Positions 49,498 to 59,938 are shown, numbered from the stretch's first letter. The stretch: DNA of 64,000 nt from Siphonodentalium dalli (GCA_032622095.1 CP136069.1:101956278-102020277), one strand, 5' to 3'. Notes: generated by a model not told the origin, from the sequence alone. Numbers and translations are program-made.

Positions 49498-49912
49498 AGT
49501 GACATTTGCTGCTTGAGTTTTCTTGTAGTTTAATCATTGTTAATGTTGCTTTACTGGAGAACTCTTTGTCATTAATATCATGCCAATATTGGTATATAGC
49601 TTTTTTACATATTGCTTTCCATTTGTTGGCATCTTCCCTGCTGTGGATGGTGCTTATTATGTGCAGTGGGTCAGGAAGTGTATATTTGGAAAGTATGTCT
49701 ATGACATGTACAAACCAACTATGGCTGTTGTCATTTTTCATGATAAGTTGTCTTATTGCAAGATCTCGCTCTGCAGAGTTGTGTGTTTTGGCTATATTAA
49801 TATAGAATGTTGTAATTTTGAGATCTATAGTGCCTTCGATGGGAATAGCACCAATAAGTGCATTTGTAGCAGCATTTGTTGTGCGTGTTGAGAGACTCTG
49901 TAATTGCCTCAT
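49445..49912 (-). pseudogene. LINE ORF2 C-terminal region
   Basis: The frame follows the RT thumb: RQLQSLSTRTTNAATNALIG, LKITTFYINIAKTHNSAERD and QYWHDINDKEFSSKATL. This predicted helical region is characteristic of the same LINE family just before the finger. It changes frame again near 49470. Confidence 0.65.
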
Positions 49913-49945
49913 GATTTTCGTTGGAAACGTTCGAGTTCCTCTATG

Positions 49946-50455
49946 TCATTTTTTCATATGTAGGATTTCTATACCATGCAGCATTCTAGGAATGACAAAA
50001 GTATTCCACATTTGGTATGCTATTACTGGTGATATACTATTTGTTCCATGTAGCCCTGTTCCCATCAAGGAGTATAGGGTTCGTCTGCCCATTGTAATTC
50101 GTTTTGGGATATCTGGGGTGTTCGTTGGATTACGCTCTACACCGAGGTGTTTGGTGGAGCCTACAATATTAACAGGTGTTCCGCCTAGGAGAGTTTTTAT
50201 TTCATCATTCATTTTGTGTGTGGATGTTTTCATATGGACAATTTCGCATTTGGTTGCGTTCATTGCGAACCGATCTTTACATGAGTTGTTGTATACAATG
50301 CTTGTGAGAGTTTGTATATCAGCTGTTGTTTTAGCTAAAATGGCTACATCATCTGCACAAGTGGGGGCAGTTATATCAATTGTGCAAATTTTAAATCCAG
50401 CTGCATTGTTACTTAGCTGATTTAGCATATCGTTATTAAACCTCTTATATAGCAT
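49946..50455 (-). pseudogene. LINE reverse transcriptase, second half (CADD box)
   Basis: LYKRFNNDMLNQL leads to TCADDVAILA, the catalytic YxDD-type box with Cys in the first position, then NATKCEIVHM and KHLGVERNP. It is in another frame from the first half, joined by a short frameshifted gap near 50456-50470 that contains a stop. Confidence 0.8.
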
Positions 50456-50470
50456 TGCTGATAATTTATA

Positions 50471-50935
50471 TCATTGTCTTATTCCTTGGTGAAGTAGTAT
50501 ATCTGTGGAGTATGATCCACCCCATTTTACCTTTGTATTCGCCTCATGATGTAATGACTTTACAAGTAGCCATAGGTCACTGTGGATCCCATCAATGAAT
50601 AGTTTTCTCAGTAGGCTTTTATGCCCTACAACGTCAAATGCTTTGTCAGCATAGAGAGTTTCTAATATTAGATTCTCATTTATGTCTTTGCTTTCATTGA
50701 ATGCTTCAGTTATCATAAGCCCGGCCACTAGGGGTGATGTGCCCCGAGTGAAGCCACGTTGCATTTTATTTTGTGATGGTAATAGTATGTTGTCTAGTTT
50801 GTCTTGCAGGGTTGCTTCAAGAATTTTACATATCATGGAGCTGATAGTTATGCCCCTGTAATTCCCTGGTTTTGTTGGGTCTTTGTCCTTTTTTGGTACA
50901 GGTGTTAATTTGCCAGTTTTTATTTCTTTTGGCAC
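50471..50935 (-). pseudogene. LINE reverse transcriptase, first half
   Basis: KLTPVPKKDKDPTKPGNYRG and ITISSMICKILEATLQ match RT blocks 1-2. QRGFTRGTSPL is the fingers block. KAFDVVGHKSLLRKL carries the palm motif A aspartate within KAFD, though the preceding residues are altered. HQGIRQ precedes the frame break where the catalytic loop should continue. Confidence 0.8.
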
Positions 50936-50944
50936 TTCTCGTTT

Positions 50945-51544
50945 TTAATATATAGTATTTATGATGTTCATGATTATTGGGGCAGTTTCTTCTGTGCTAT
51001 ATTTGAGTTGTTCAGCCGTAATTCCAGCATAGTCAGCTGCTTTGTTTAGTTTGAGCTTATTGACAGTTGTTTTAATTTCATGAAGTGTGACTGGTTCTAA
51101 AGATGGTTTATTAGCACGACATATTTGTTCAATAGCTTCAATATCAGCCGATACTTGTTTGTGGAATGTATCATCAAATCTATCAGCAATGTTTGGTTCT
51201 GACAGTCTTTTGAAGTGTATAAACCACACATCCATCATCTGCTCGTCACCATATTGGTGTCCATCTATTTCAATGTATTCAGTGACTATACTCTTGGTGA
51301 GTCTTTGTTTGTTTATAAGTCTATAGCATAGCACTTGGTCATTAGATGCATTGGCTTGAGTGAATTCATCATATAGCTGAGTTCTTTCTGTAGCTATTTG
51401 TTGCCTTTGTGTACATCTTAACTTCTTTTTAGTGGCCATTTTTGCCACTTTAAGTAGATTATTTGTGTCAGCTGGCTTGCCTGCCATGGCTTTCTCTGCT
51501 GTGTTTATTAGCAATTGGCCATACTTCACAATGGATTCTTCCAC
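50945..51544 (-). pseudogene. LINE region between endonuclease and RT
   Basis: A 199-codon frame with NKQRLTKSIVTEYIEIDG, MMDVWFIHFKRLSEP and AADYAGITAEQLKYS, which resembles the segment leading into RT. A stop at its end separates it from the RT frame that begins ~10 bp further along the minus strand. Confidence 0.7.
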
Positions 51545-51704
51545 ATTGTTTTTTTTTTATAGTGGTCTGCGTTCAGCTGCTGCGTTAGGTAATTAGTTTT
51601 ATTTATATGCTGTCTGTAAATGTCTAAATCACATTTTTTCCAGTTTGTTCTTTTTTGTGAGATGTTTTCATTACCATTTTGTATTTTTATAAAAGGTGCT
51701 ATTG

Positions 51705-51992
51705 TCATTTCGACTTTGATGAGTTCATGATCAGATACATTTGATGGAACATCGATAACTTGCATATTTGATAAAATTTTATCGTGTTTTGTGGATTCAA
51801 CAAAATAATCAATGACAGATTGTGATTTCCCATATGATGTCTAAATGTGAATTCCGGGACATATCCATTGGTAAGCTCGTGGTCTATATAGAACTTTTTG
51901 AAAAGTTTGTCTTGTTCATTATGTGGTTGTCTGTCTAATGAGGCGTTCATATCCCCTGCTATTATTATTTTATGATCTGCGTATTTTATCAT
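51705..51992 (-). pseudogene. LINE endonuclease middle/end fragment
   Basis: IIIAGDMNASLD carries the conserved GDMN block of APE-type endonucleases. FTFRHHMGN follows, and downstream in another frame (51526-51765) NVSDHELI gives the terminal SDH motif. In an intact element this domain nicks the target site. The frame break between the two halves inactivates it. Confidence 0.75.
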
Positions 51993-52142
51993 AATAGCAT
52001 ATATATTTTCCAGTGTCTCATTGTATTCGTCTTTGTCTTTTTTTTATCAGCCGAGTGAGTGTTACTGGGCATGTATGCATTTATTAAGCATATATTTGCT
52101 GGGCTGCTTTTGATTGTAATACAGATAATTATGTGGTCGCCA

Positions 52143-52757
52143 TCATCTTTGGCATCTATATACTAATAATTTTATTGAGATTTTTGTGCCATAAGGTTGA
52201 TACTCCCCCATAGCCCCAATCCTCATGTTTGGTGGTAGTGGTTCATTCTGATCAACTGACTTACTGAAGTTGTTAAAGTTTTCAGGCAGATCTTTTATTC
52301 GAGCAATTTGATATTGGAAAAGCCAGTGTTCTTGGATACATATGATATATGTTTCTATTGCATGTTGTAATACCACTTTGTTTGTATTTATATTTTGGAT
52401 GTTAATTGAAGCTATATTGAGTTTTTGTGTCTCAGTTATAGTTTCGCTTCTTATAGGAGAATGTTGTTTTATTACTGATGCTGTCTCCCGTGAATATAGG
52501 TCACAATTTCTGAGTTCATGTTCCGCTTCGGTAGTCGGCTGCTTAGCCGAGGGTAGCATGACACTGTGTTTGGTGGAGGTTGTGTTGATATATTGCTTGT
52601 CATTTGTGTTCTGACATGTGGCATAATCTGATGGTTTCGCTTTTCTATTTTGTTTTGTTTCACAATTTATTTTATCTGTCATATTTTCTGTGGTATAGGC
52701 TGGTAATAATTTGTTTGTATAGCTCTTTGGGTGCACCCCCTGCCATGCTCTAAACAA
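52143..52757 (-). pseudogene. LINE endonuclease N-terminus, frameshifted
   Basis: After ~110 low-complexity residues the frame enters LNIASINIQNIN and CIQEHWLF, the first two conserved blocks of APE-type endonucleases, where E and N residues coordinate the metal. The frame then leaves register before the next motif. The residues before LNIAS may be a linker or ORF1-like leader; I cannot tell. Confidence 0.7.
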
Positions 52758-53019
52758 AATGATGTTCAGGATCTCGCTGGCAGTTGGTAGTTTTCTGTTT
52801 TCATTCGATTTTGTTGCCGAAAGTTGTGATTATTCCTCGTGTTATCGCCCCGATTATATTGGGGAACTTGATGTTCTACTGTCCTATATTAGGGTCACAA
52901 TTACAACTTCCAGAATCCATTTTATGTTTGTTTTAATTTTTGCCTTTCAATTCTGAGATCCGTTTTATGCTCATTTCAATTTCAACTTTTTAAATATAAT
53001 ATTTTAATTCCAACATTAG

Positions 53020-54015
53020 AGCTTTTTGTAGTAGATTTTAAATATTAAAATAAAACTATTAAGTAAGAATTGAAATATAAAGTTAGAGTTAGAATTAAAA
53101 TATAAGAATTAAAATATTAAGTAAGAATTAAAATATGAAGTTATAATTAAAATATCAAGTTAGAATTAAAATGTTAAGTTAGAATTAAAATATTAAGTAA
53201 GAATTAAAAGATTAAGTTAGAGTTAAAATGTTAAGTTAGAATTAAAATATAATAACCGAAAAACCGAAAAACATCTGTAAGATAATAACTACATATTTCG
53301 TCCAATCATCCAGACTCCAGACTTATAGAATAATGTGGAACAAAAACGACTTAATTCAATCGACAACCATGACGAATTTCTGCAACAAAAAAAACAAACA
53401 AAAAAAGTCATTTGCACCGGCCTATTGTTATGACCTCCTTAAGATTGATATTCCATTTTGCGGTGGCGCAAATACATTTAGCTAAATTATGTCAACGTCG
53501 AGATCAAGACAACGTTACCAGCAACTGATATATTACAGTAACCATTCTTCTACAACATCATTCATATTGCCACCAGTGGTACGGAAGTAGGCCAGACGCC
53601 CACACGCACAATGCATGTGGTCGTCTGGAACGCGCGCGCCAGTCAAATGTATGCATAAATGTAAGTTGGTTTGGTTACCCCTCCCCCACACGGCCCATTG
53701 ATAAATGTTTGAATGCACACATGTATGTAAAATGACTGCTTATATTTGTATATCTTTGGGTAATAAACATTTAAAAAAAAAAAAAAAAAAATTAAAATAT
53801 AAGAATTAAAATGTTAAGTTAGAATTAAAATGTTAAGTTAGAATTAAAATATGAGAATTAAAATGTTAAGTTAGAATTAAAATGTTAACTTAGAATTAAA
53901 ATGTTAAGTTAGCATTAAAATATAAGAATTAAAATGTTAAGTTAGAATTAAAATGTTAAGTTAGAATTAAAATATAAGAATTAAAATGTTAAGTTAGAAT
54001 TAAAATGTGAAGTTA
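53020..54015 (+). repeat. AT minisatellite (AATTAAAATGTTAAGTTAG), split
   Basis: Imperfect units near AATTAAAATGTTAAGTTAG (~19 bp), alternating with AATTAAAATATAAG, fill 53020-53250 and 53786-54015. The interruption is a poly(A)-tailed insertion. GTGACCCTAATA-type text flanks the array at 54018 and, inverted, near 52886. Confidence 0.85.
53252..53790 (+). mobile_element. Poly(A)-tailed retrocopy inserted in the minisatellite
   Basis: About 540 bp of non-repetitive sequence ends in AATAAACATTT followed by ~18 A residues, then the minisatellite resumes. ATTAAAATATAA occurs on both sides and may be a target duplication, although the array itself could supply it. The body matches no LINE or SINE that I recognise, so it may be a reverse-transcribed host or non-coding transcript. 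A 61-codon minus frame inside has no recognisable domain. Confidence 0.6.
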
Positions 54016-54208
54016 GGATTGTGACCCTAATAACCCTCCATAGATTACAGGAGTTTTATGTATATAATTGTTATTATCACTCAAGTCTCAAGATTATTAA
54101 AAGTGTACGATTCAAGTGGTTGAATTAGATCTTTCAAAATTTTACTTTATAGTTAGCTAGGTCTGACAAAAATCGTCTTTCTGAATAAAGCTCATTTAAA
54201 ACAGTTGT

Positions 54209-54330
54209 ACTAAGTAAGTAATGCTTTATTCCCAGCCAATTGGTAATTTGGTACATGAGAAAACATATAATACACTATGTACAAATGAGAACGCTCCGGT
54301 CCAAATATTTGAAAATACACATGCAATCAG
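54209..54330 (-). mobile_element. LINE 3' end with (TTAC)n tail
   Basis: On the minus strand the sequence reads through TTGGCTGGGAATAAAGCATT and a short TTACTTACTTA tail, which looks like a retrotransposon 3' terminus. It may belong to the C-terminal frame at 55542-55856 on the same strand, with 54690-55200 inserted between. Confidence 0.45.
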
Positions 54331-54699
54331 TAAATACTGAAAAACAATCATCACACCCAATATATAACAACAATTATGCATACATACACACATACAATTA
54401 TATATATGCGTGAAACTATCTGTACTTCCTTAAATAATTACAACATAAAAAAAGGACTGTTAAATGTATAGCAGAACTTTCGCTTATAAGAATATGAAAC
54501 TATTAAATGCATTTTAATAGAAATTTGAAAGCAAATTATTCAACATTTATAAAAATGCAATTAGGTTTCGTTCTATTAAATTTTGTTGTATATATACTCA
54601 AACATATGATATCCAGACCCCCTCCCCCATCATCGAGTGCTCATTTGTATAGCCGCTGGCAACAGTGACAACGCGGTACTATAATTGACGAACCACCAT

Positions 54700-55195
54700 T
54701 CAAATAGAACAAGAAAACCATAGTCAGAAATGGTAACGCCACCAAGATCATATTATTAGCCATAAATATAAATTATAATATAATTATAATATAAAATATT
54801 ATTCATTAGTTAGCGCTAATATAGGCGCTAACTATGACTTGTTAAATAACATCTAATCAATATTCATCTTATTCACAACTTTAAGGAGTCCTTCTGGCAC
54901 ACGAGAATATTTATCGCAGTTTGATTTGCACCAAGTGAACTCGGCGCATATATAATTGATAGAGCAGACCTCTATTATGATGATCGTGTCGTTATTTGTT
55001 TAAGATACGTATCAATTGACATATACGCACCCGTTCCCTCATTAAAATCTATATATATCGCCCATTTTAGGAGACCTCCGCGAATTCGGGGACTTCCGCA
55101 AAGTGACCTCCACAAATCGGGACCTACTGCAAATCGTCGCACCCAATGCAATTTGTAAACAAATACGATTGACATGCGTTTTAACGAGGTGAGCT
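54700..55195. repeat. Dispersed repeat related to 12450-13700
   Basis: The left part (AACAAGAAAACCATAGTCAG, 54709) matches 12450 in the same orientation. The right part (GTATCAATTGACATATACGC, 55008, through CGCGAATTCGGGGAC) is the reverse complement of 13510-13700. The spacing differs from the first locus, so the copies were rearranged. Confidence 0.6.
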
Positions 55196-55346
55196 TTAAT
55201 TAAAGATAGATATGTTTAATCTTCCAACCAAGATATACATGGTACGAAGAAAAGAAAAAACAAACAAAACGGAATGACAATAAACAATACCTATTCTTAG
55301 CCACGCGCGGAGAAGTGGAGTCTCGATTCTTATTGTTGCTTTTGGT

Positions 55347-55371
55347 GGGGGGGGGGGGGGGGGGGGGGGGT
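55347..55371 (+). repeat. Long poly-G tract
   Basis: An uninterrupted G run of about 24 bases, preceded by TTTTGGTG. Similar runs occur near 7417, 12358 and 57164. Confidence 0.85.
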
Positions 55372-55541
55372 AGTGGAGTAGACCAAATTATTGGCGCTGG
55401 CTAAATTTGACAATTTGATTAGTCTTTTCCCGCTTATATAGGGACCCACTTGTCGGCGCATGGCATAGGATTTAACAAACTAGTATATGGAACTGTATGA
55501 TGTAGCAGATTGACAGGTTGCCAGCCTGGTCCGTCCGTTGG

Positions 55542-55856
55542 CTAACCAGGAGAGGTTCCAACGGTCTGTTGAATGTATTTAAGGAAACGGCAAGTTCTTT
55601 TCATGACTGATGGTCGAGAATTTTGTAAAATTGTTCTCAGTTTCAATAAAGAATAGAGTGATTTATTAAAAATTGGAAATAGAGCCTCGCGTTCTGTGTC
55701 AAAGGTAATACACTCTATGAGGTAATGCAGTTCATCGCCCACCTTTCCTTGATTACAAAGGGTGCAAAATCTTTCTTCTTTTGGTACATTTAGCCAAGTT
55801 CCGCTCTCAATGGGAAGGGTGTGATTTCTGGTTCTGAATCGAGCGAGTATGAACAC
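55542..55856 (-). pseudogene. LINE ORF2 C-terminal finger fragment, 104 codons
   Basis: RFRTRNHTLPIESGTW then FCTLCNQGKVGDELHYLIEC gives a C-x2-C-x9-H-x4-C finger, then helical residues (LYSLLKLRTILQ) and a stop. It is the same kind of C-terminal region as at 1662 but a different copy, with the histidine present. Upstream on the minus strand no RT follows, so the element is 5'-truncated. Confidence 0.75.
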
Positions 55857-56179
55857 AAACGTTTGATTTTTAGACGATAAGTACCGTTCAAATTGAAAAT
55901 TGGTCTTGATTATGGAATAAAATGAGCCTTTTCTAGAGTTGAGGATATCGGTATGCCATAAACGAAAGAAGCATTGTACATAAACTATTTGTCATGGACT
56001 CAGCCAGGGTGCCATATATATGTGTCAACTAAGGTCGCTTTGCGTGGTAAAAGTGAAAAGTGAAAGTGGAAAATCCTATTGAAAATGAAAGTAGCCTACA
56101 ATTTTGGGATTTCCGCGGCAGATTGCAGTGAATCTATACTATTGGAAGTGAATGTACAATTCCTGGAATTCTATCAGAT
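55857..56179. other. Unassigned DNA
   Basis: No frame or repeat that I can support, apart from possible weak LINE coding just upstream of the finger fragment. Confidence 0.3.
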
Positions 56180-56255
56180 ATCGCGACTCTGCTCGTTTTC
56201 GTGATCATAGGTTATATAGGGCCTATATGACCACGAAAACGAGTCGAGTCGCGAT
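56180..56255. repeat. Hairpin, 30-bp arms
   Basis: ATCGCGACTCTGCTCGTTTT... at 56180-56209 pairs with 56226-56255 with about three mismatches. The 16-nt loop is itself near-palindromic (TATAGGGCCTATA). It resembles a very short MITE or snapback element. Confidence 0.7.
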
Positions 56256-56436
56256 ACATCCATCGGTACAAACACATTGTGTATACGATACAATTTTGAC
56301 TTGATTACCAGAAAATAAAAGATGGCGGTTAATCCAAGTCTCCAACAGAACAGACATGCGCGCTCCAATTAAAATTACCCATGATTCACTTCACTACACC
56401 AGGGGTTCCCAATGGGTTATACATTATTTTCAGGCT

Positions 56437-56605
56437 ATCAGATTATTTATATTTTCAAGAACATATTATTACACCGGTGACTTTAAGTTTATAATTTCAG
56501 CCTGTCCTGACTCTATCGGTATGTTTGAGTTATATTTTCAAGAACATATTATTTACGGTGCCGTTAACTTTACAATTTCAGCATTTACGTAATTCTATCG
56601 GTACG
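56437..56605 (+). repeat. Tandem ~85-bp duplication
   Basis: TATATTTTCAAGAACATATT, an ATTTCAGC block and TCTATCGGTA occur twice about 85 bp apart. No coding evidence. Confidence 0.6.
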
Positions 56606-57151
56606 ATTGAGCAAGGTACAAAAACCTATTCTCCCACAATGTATTCGCTCACTGCTCCATAGATTATCAAAAACTGAAAAACAGCTTACACCACCTTGTG
56701 GCGTAATAAGTGATGGGACTCAGAATTCGACCTTAAGAGTCACACACGCATCGTTTCAGGTCTCATTCTGTCGCCAGGACGCTGTTCGCATGAGCGATTG
56801 ATTTCAATTTGATCGTCATCGGCGGCTTATCATCAGTGATCGCACATGCTAAACGGCACATTACTATCAATCTATATATTCACAATCTTGGGTACAGTTT
56901 TGCGCGAGACTGACAGGTAATATAATTCGATTGAATTCTACAAAAATCACCACTGATGCTAGCTATACGTTGGAAACTTCAGTGAACCATGCCATTCTCC
57001 GTAACGGCTATCCCGATGACGAGGTTGATTGCATTTATAAGAGGATTGGTCACGAATAGGACGTGGTTGTTTGAGGAAGGTAGGGCCTAATTGATCACGA
57101 ATCGCTCTGCGTTATGTTAACACGCGCCTTAAAAAACGCTGCGATTTATCG

Positions 57152-57735
57152 CACGCGCGTCAGGGGGGGGGGGGGGGGGGGGGGTCGGAAAAAAAATTCA
57201 GGCACGTATGGCATTTTTTCCCTTTCGATAATTTTTTGTACCCACCCACCCCCACAGCCAAATTTGTTTCCGTTTTCGGCAGTTTTTTCCGACCATTTTT
57301 TGACACCCACCCCCCCCCCCTTTTAACACTAAAACAGAGATTTGCGGGGGGAATTCACTGTAAACAGCAGTATATGAATTTCTGTGCATACTATTTATCA
57401 TGGATGTTAACATGGACATGTAAATAGGAATGAGTCATTTTGAGGTCATTCGGTAAAAAAAACATGGCTGCCAGCACCATCTTGGATTTCAAAATTTGCA
57501 ACAAAATACAACACGATAACTGCCTGCAGTCAGTTTACAGATAGAATTACATTATTTCTCTCATTCAAAGTGGTTTTGAAGCCCAACTCATGGCCAAAAC
57601 ACTAAAAAACAAGCAGGAAATATTTTTAGTTGCGGAAAAAATTGCTTGTTTGTGGCTTTGACCATGTGCACCCACACACCCCGACATACGTGCTGAGATT
57701 TTTTTTTCACCCCCCCCCCCCTGCGCGCGTGGGCA
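57152..57735. mobile_element. ~585-bp MITE-like element with G-tract terminal inverted repeats
   Basis: The left end ACGCGCGTCAGG leads into ~20 G then AAAAAAAATTCAGGCACGTA. The right end, read in reverse, gives CCACGCGCGCAGG, a G tract, AAAAAAAAATCTCAGCACGT. The inverted homology covers ~60 bp. The interior has further C-rich and GGCAG stretches and no coding capacity. It lies just beside the possible first exon at 57758-57836. Confidence 0.65.
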
Positions 57736-57757
57736 ATGAGAATAGACCCTTACTCAC

Positions 57758-57836
57758 AACTGTCGTAGTCATCATCTAAATCTTCCGCGTCCGATTCCAA
57801 GAAGGCTGAACTCAATTTGAATGTTCTCGATGCCAT
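57758..57836 (-). CDS. Possible first coding exon of a host gene (minus strand)
   Basis: An ATG at 57836 opens 26 codons: an N-terminal ASRTFKLSSAF then a very acidic run (ESDAEDLDDDYDS). Immediately after 57758 the minus strand reads GTGAGTAAG, a strong 5' splice-donor match. The composition resembles the start of a nuclear or cytoplasmic protein, but no family is recognisable. If real, the next exon lies at lower coordinates, and the 57152-57735 element sits in the intron. Evidence is limited to the donor and the coherent frame; chance is possible. Confidence 0.3.
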
Positions 57837-57916
57837 GACACTGATGCAGCAATAGTGGGCCATATCGGATCGATATGAATTCAACTGGTTGGAATTTGTG
57901 GTCACCAAATGGTCAA

Positions 57917-57992
57917 AACAGTTAAGTCGAACACTCGGATAACTCGAAGTAATTCAACGGTCCCTTGCAATTCGACTTAACGAAGTTTAACT
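57917..57992. mobile_element. ~76-bp remnant with pogo-like inverted ends
   Basis: CAGTTAAGTCGAACACTCG at the left and TTCGACTTAACGAAGTTTAACTG-like text at the right are imperfect inverted repeats starting CAGTT/AACTG, with TA to the right. Such ends are typical of pogo/Tigger-type miniature elements. There is no coding content. Confidence 0.4.
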
Positions 57993-58039
57993 GTATAAAT
58001 ACTCCCACCCAAGGATGACAAAACTAGGGTTGCTCATCA

Positions 58040-58170
58040 AAGATGGCTCTAATCCGGGTTTTTTCCCCCTTCAGAATCATAACTCATAATTAAGGGCCAT
58101 AATTCAGGTAAAAAAATTGGACAAATAGTCTGGTCGATAAAAGGTTTGACCTAGAAAAAATTTGGACTAA
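58040..58170. repeat. GGGCCATAATTCAGGTAAA dispersed repeat
   Basis: AAGGGCCATAATTCAGGTAA with TTGGACAAA recurs at 60004-60150 (two tandem ~115-bp blocks) and in diverged form near 61325. I associate this family with molluscan genomes, from memory. Confidence 0.5.
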
Positions 58171-58561
58171 GTTGGTTTTTATTCCATTTTGAAGAGGAAT
58201 ATTTCCTCTACAACATATCCAAAATGCTCATTTTTCGACCTTGAGAAGTACGTTTTTCTACAATATCCCTCATCGGCGACACAAGAACGCATTAATCCTC
58301 CATCCGATATATACCAGTTTGTGTAAAAGAGTGTAGGGAGCGAATAGAGTGACAAGGACAGAAAACAATGCAATCGCGGCGATGAAATGGCTGTCAAAAT
58401 GGCCGCAACTACAATCCATGCTACGATGAAATCAACATATTGGATAACCCCCTATAAACGAAAATACACATTTGTAATTTACAAGAATGTTGTTATATAT
58501 CTTTAAAGGTACACATATAATGAAAACAGATCTATCTGAATGATTTATCGATCACTGCTAC

Positions 58562-58700
58562 TAGAGATGGGCGGTATTGAAATTTCAAGCTCGGTATCGG
58601 TAAATTTTCGTTGATTTACCGCGGTATCGGTACGGTAATCGGTATTGCTATTAAATTACAAAACCAGAGCAGAGATTCCCGGTAAATTGCGGTAATTCAA
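58562..58700. other. Possible hAT-like terminal region
   Basis: TAGAGATGGGCGGTATTGAA followed by repeated GGTATCGGTA motifs resembles the subterminal repeats of hAT-type DNA transposons. I found no matching inverted end within the window, so this is at most a remnant. Confidence 0.25.
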
Positions 58701-59061
58701 GTTTTTAACTGAACAATATGCATGTATATATGCCCACGGATTTACTACATTCGTGACAACAGCTAAAAGAGGCAACACAATGACCTACACAATTATTCAA
58801 TTAAGTGATATTCACACATCTGTTTGATGATTTACAAGCACGCCGTCGCATCCCTTTTGAAAAGAATAAGAGATTGCATCATTGCATGGCTACAATATCT
58901 ATACGTGTCAATTTCGTCAAATTTTCGCGAGTGAATAGAATTGTGAGTAGTAATCAGTGATCACACAATTCACAACTCCCTATAAATAGCCGCAACGCGA
59001 AATAAATCTTAGAATTTAATCAATTGATGGATCTGTTCTATTTTTAGAAAGTGAAAGTAGA

Positions 59062-59268
59062 TTATGATTCACTGTACAAATGAAATCGGACCATATTTCT
59101 GTTAATGCCGCTTGCATTGTCGGTGTCTTTGAAGTCGCCAAATCCACGTGCTATACGGACTGCCACCGCCTGGGCATTTAATACACTGTTATTTTGGGCA
59201 TGCAACACACGATGTAATATTTCGTCACACACTGCGTGGTAGTTTCCTTTTGGAATGATGATTAATTA
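59062..59268 (-). other. Exon-like short open frame
   Basis: On the minus strand a frame of ~65 codons reads PKGNYHAVCDEILHRVLH, then AQAVAVRIARGFGDFKD, with balanced, protein-like composition, and ends at a TGATTCA-TAA stop at 59062. There is no start codon or known domain. It could be a terminal exon of a host gene or a transposase remnant. Confidence 0.25.
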
Positions 59269-59589
59269 TTGAATGTAAAGCAGAAACTGAAGTGCCCACC
59301 CTATCTGTGTAAATACTAGTTATATTTCCAGAATTTTCAACACTCTCCGTGACAATAAACCATACACGTATGTCGTAATGCTGATTATACTGTCAAGAAA
59401 CACTTATCTCTTCAACAGAATAGTAACCTATCTTACTAGATCGAAGAGACTGTACGTCGTACATTTTATTTAGTACTAATTTTCATGGTGCTCCCAAACC
59501 GGTTTCTTAGTAGACAATTATGTTCAAATTAATTCAATCGGCACTTTACAACATGAATATGTACCACGCAATACACACTAGAGCCCGAA

Positions 59590-59690
59590 GCCGCCATCGC
59601 ACGCCGCCGCCGCCAGCCATATTGGCCACATGCCGCCGCCAGCCATATTATCTCTAACGCCAGCCACATTTAAAAATTTCCTCCGCCGGA
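59590..59690 (+). repeat. GCCGCC-rich short repeat
   Basis: GCCGCCAGCCATATT occurs twice within GCC-rich sequence, and a GCCAGCCACATT variant follows. It is the only CpG- and GCC-rich patch in this AT-rich region. It is non-coding as far as I can see. Confidence 0.5.
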
Positions 59691-59829
59691 ATTTTAAAAT
59701 TGCTGAGCCATGTTCATGGGTTTATATGTCAAGCACAACTGTACTGTGAATCGCAAAGAACTAAACCGTATTGCCTAATATTGGCATACTCGTATGGACA
59801 CGGCATGGTTGTTATATTATCAGAACACC

Positions 59830-59938
59830 GGGCCCCTTAGTCCAAGTCTTCTTGTACTAAAACCAGCTAAGATATTGGTATGGCGAGATGCTGGTGTTTA
59901 GCTGGTTTTAGTACAAGAAGACTTGGACTACGGGCCCC
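59830..59938. mobile_element. 109-bp hairpin element (GGGCCCC ends)
   Basis: Arms of ~41 bp at 59830-59870 and 59898-59938 share AGTCCAAGTCTTCTTGTACT and its complement, around a 27-nt spacer. Differences are confined to the GGGCCCC ends. It is a very short MITE-like element. GGGCCCCTTA occurs at both ends, so a target duplication cannot be separated from the terminus. Confidence 0.75.

Larger units (their letters stand above)
49286..52757 (-). mobile_element. Nearly full-length, frameshifted APE-type LINE
   Basis: Minus-strand pieces read in order: endonuclease N-terminus (52143-52757), endonuclease middle with GDMNA (51705-51992), linker (50945-51765), RT first half (50471-50935), RT second half with CADD (49946-50455), C-terminal region (49445-49912) and finger (49066-49497). 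At least five frame changes separate them. The 3' end is cut by the 49007-49285 repeat, so no tail is visible. The combination of endonuclease, RT and a C-terminal finger is typical of I/CR1-like groups; the exact clade is not clear. Confidence 0.85.

Noticed and set aside
52342..52614. 90-codon plus-strand hydrophobic frame
   Set aside because: It is antisense to the LINE endonuclease region and reflects its complement.
58179..58397. 72-codon minus frame with a hydrophobic start resembling a signal peptide
   Set aside because: Composition is plausible, but no family, splice site or conservation can be shown. It is close to the length expected by chance.
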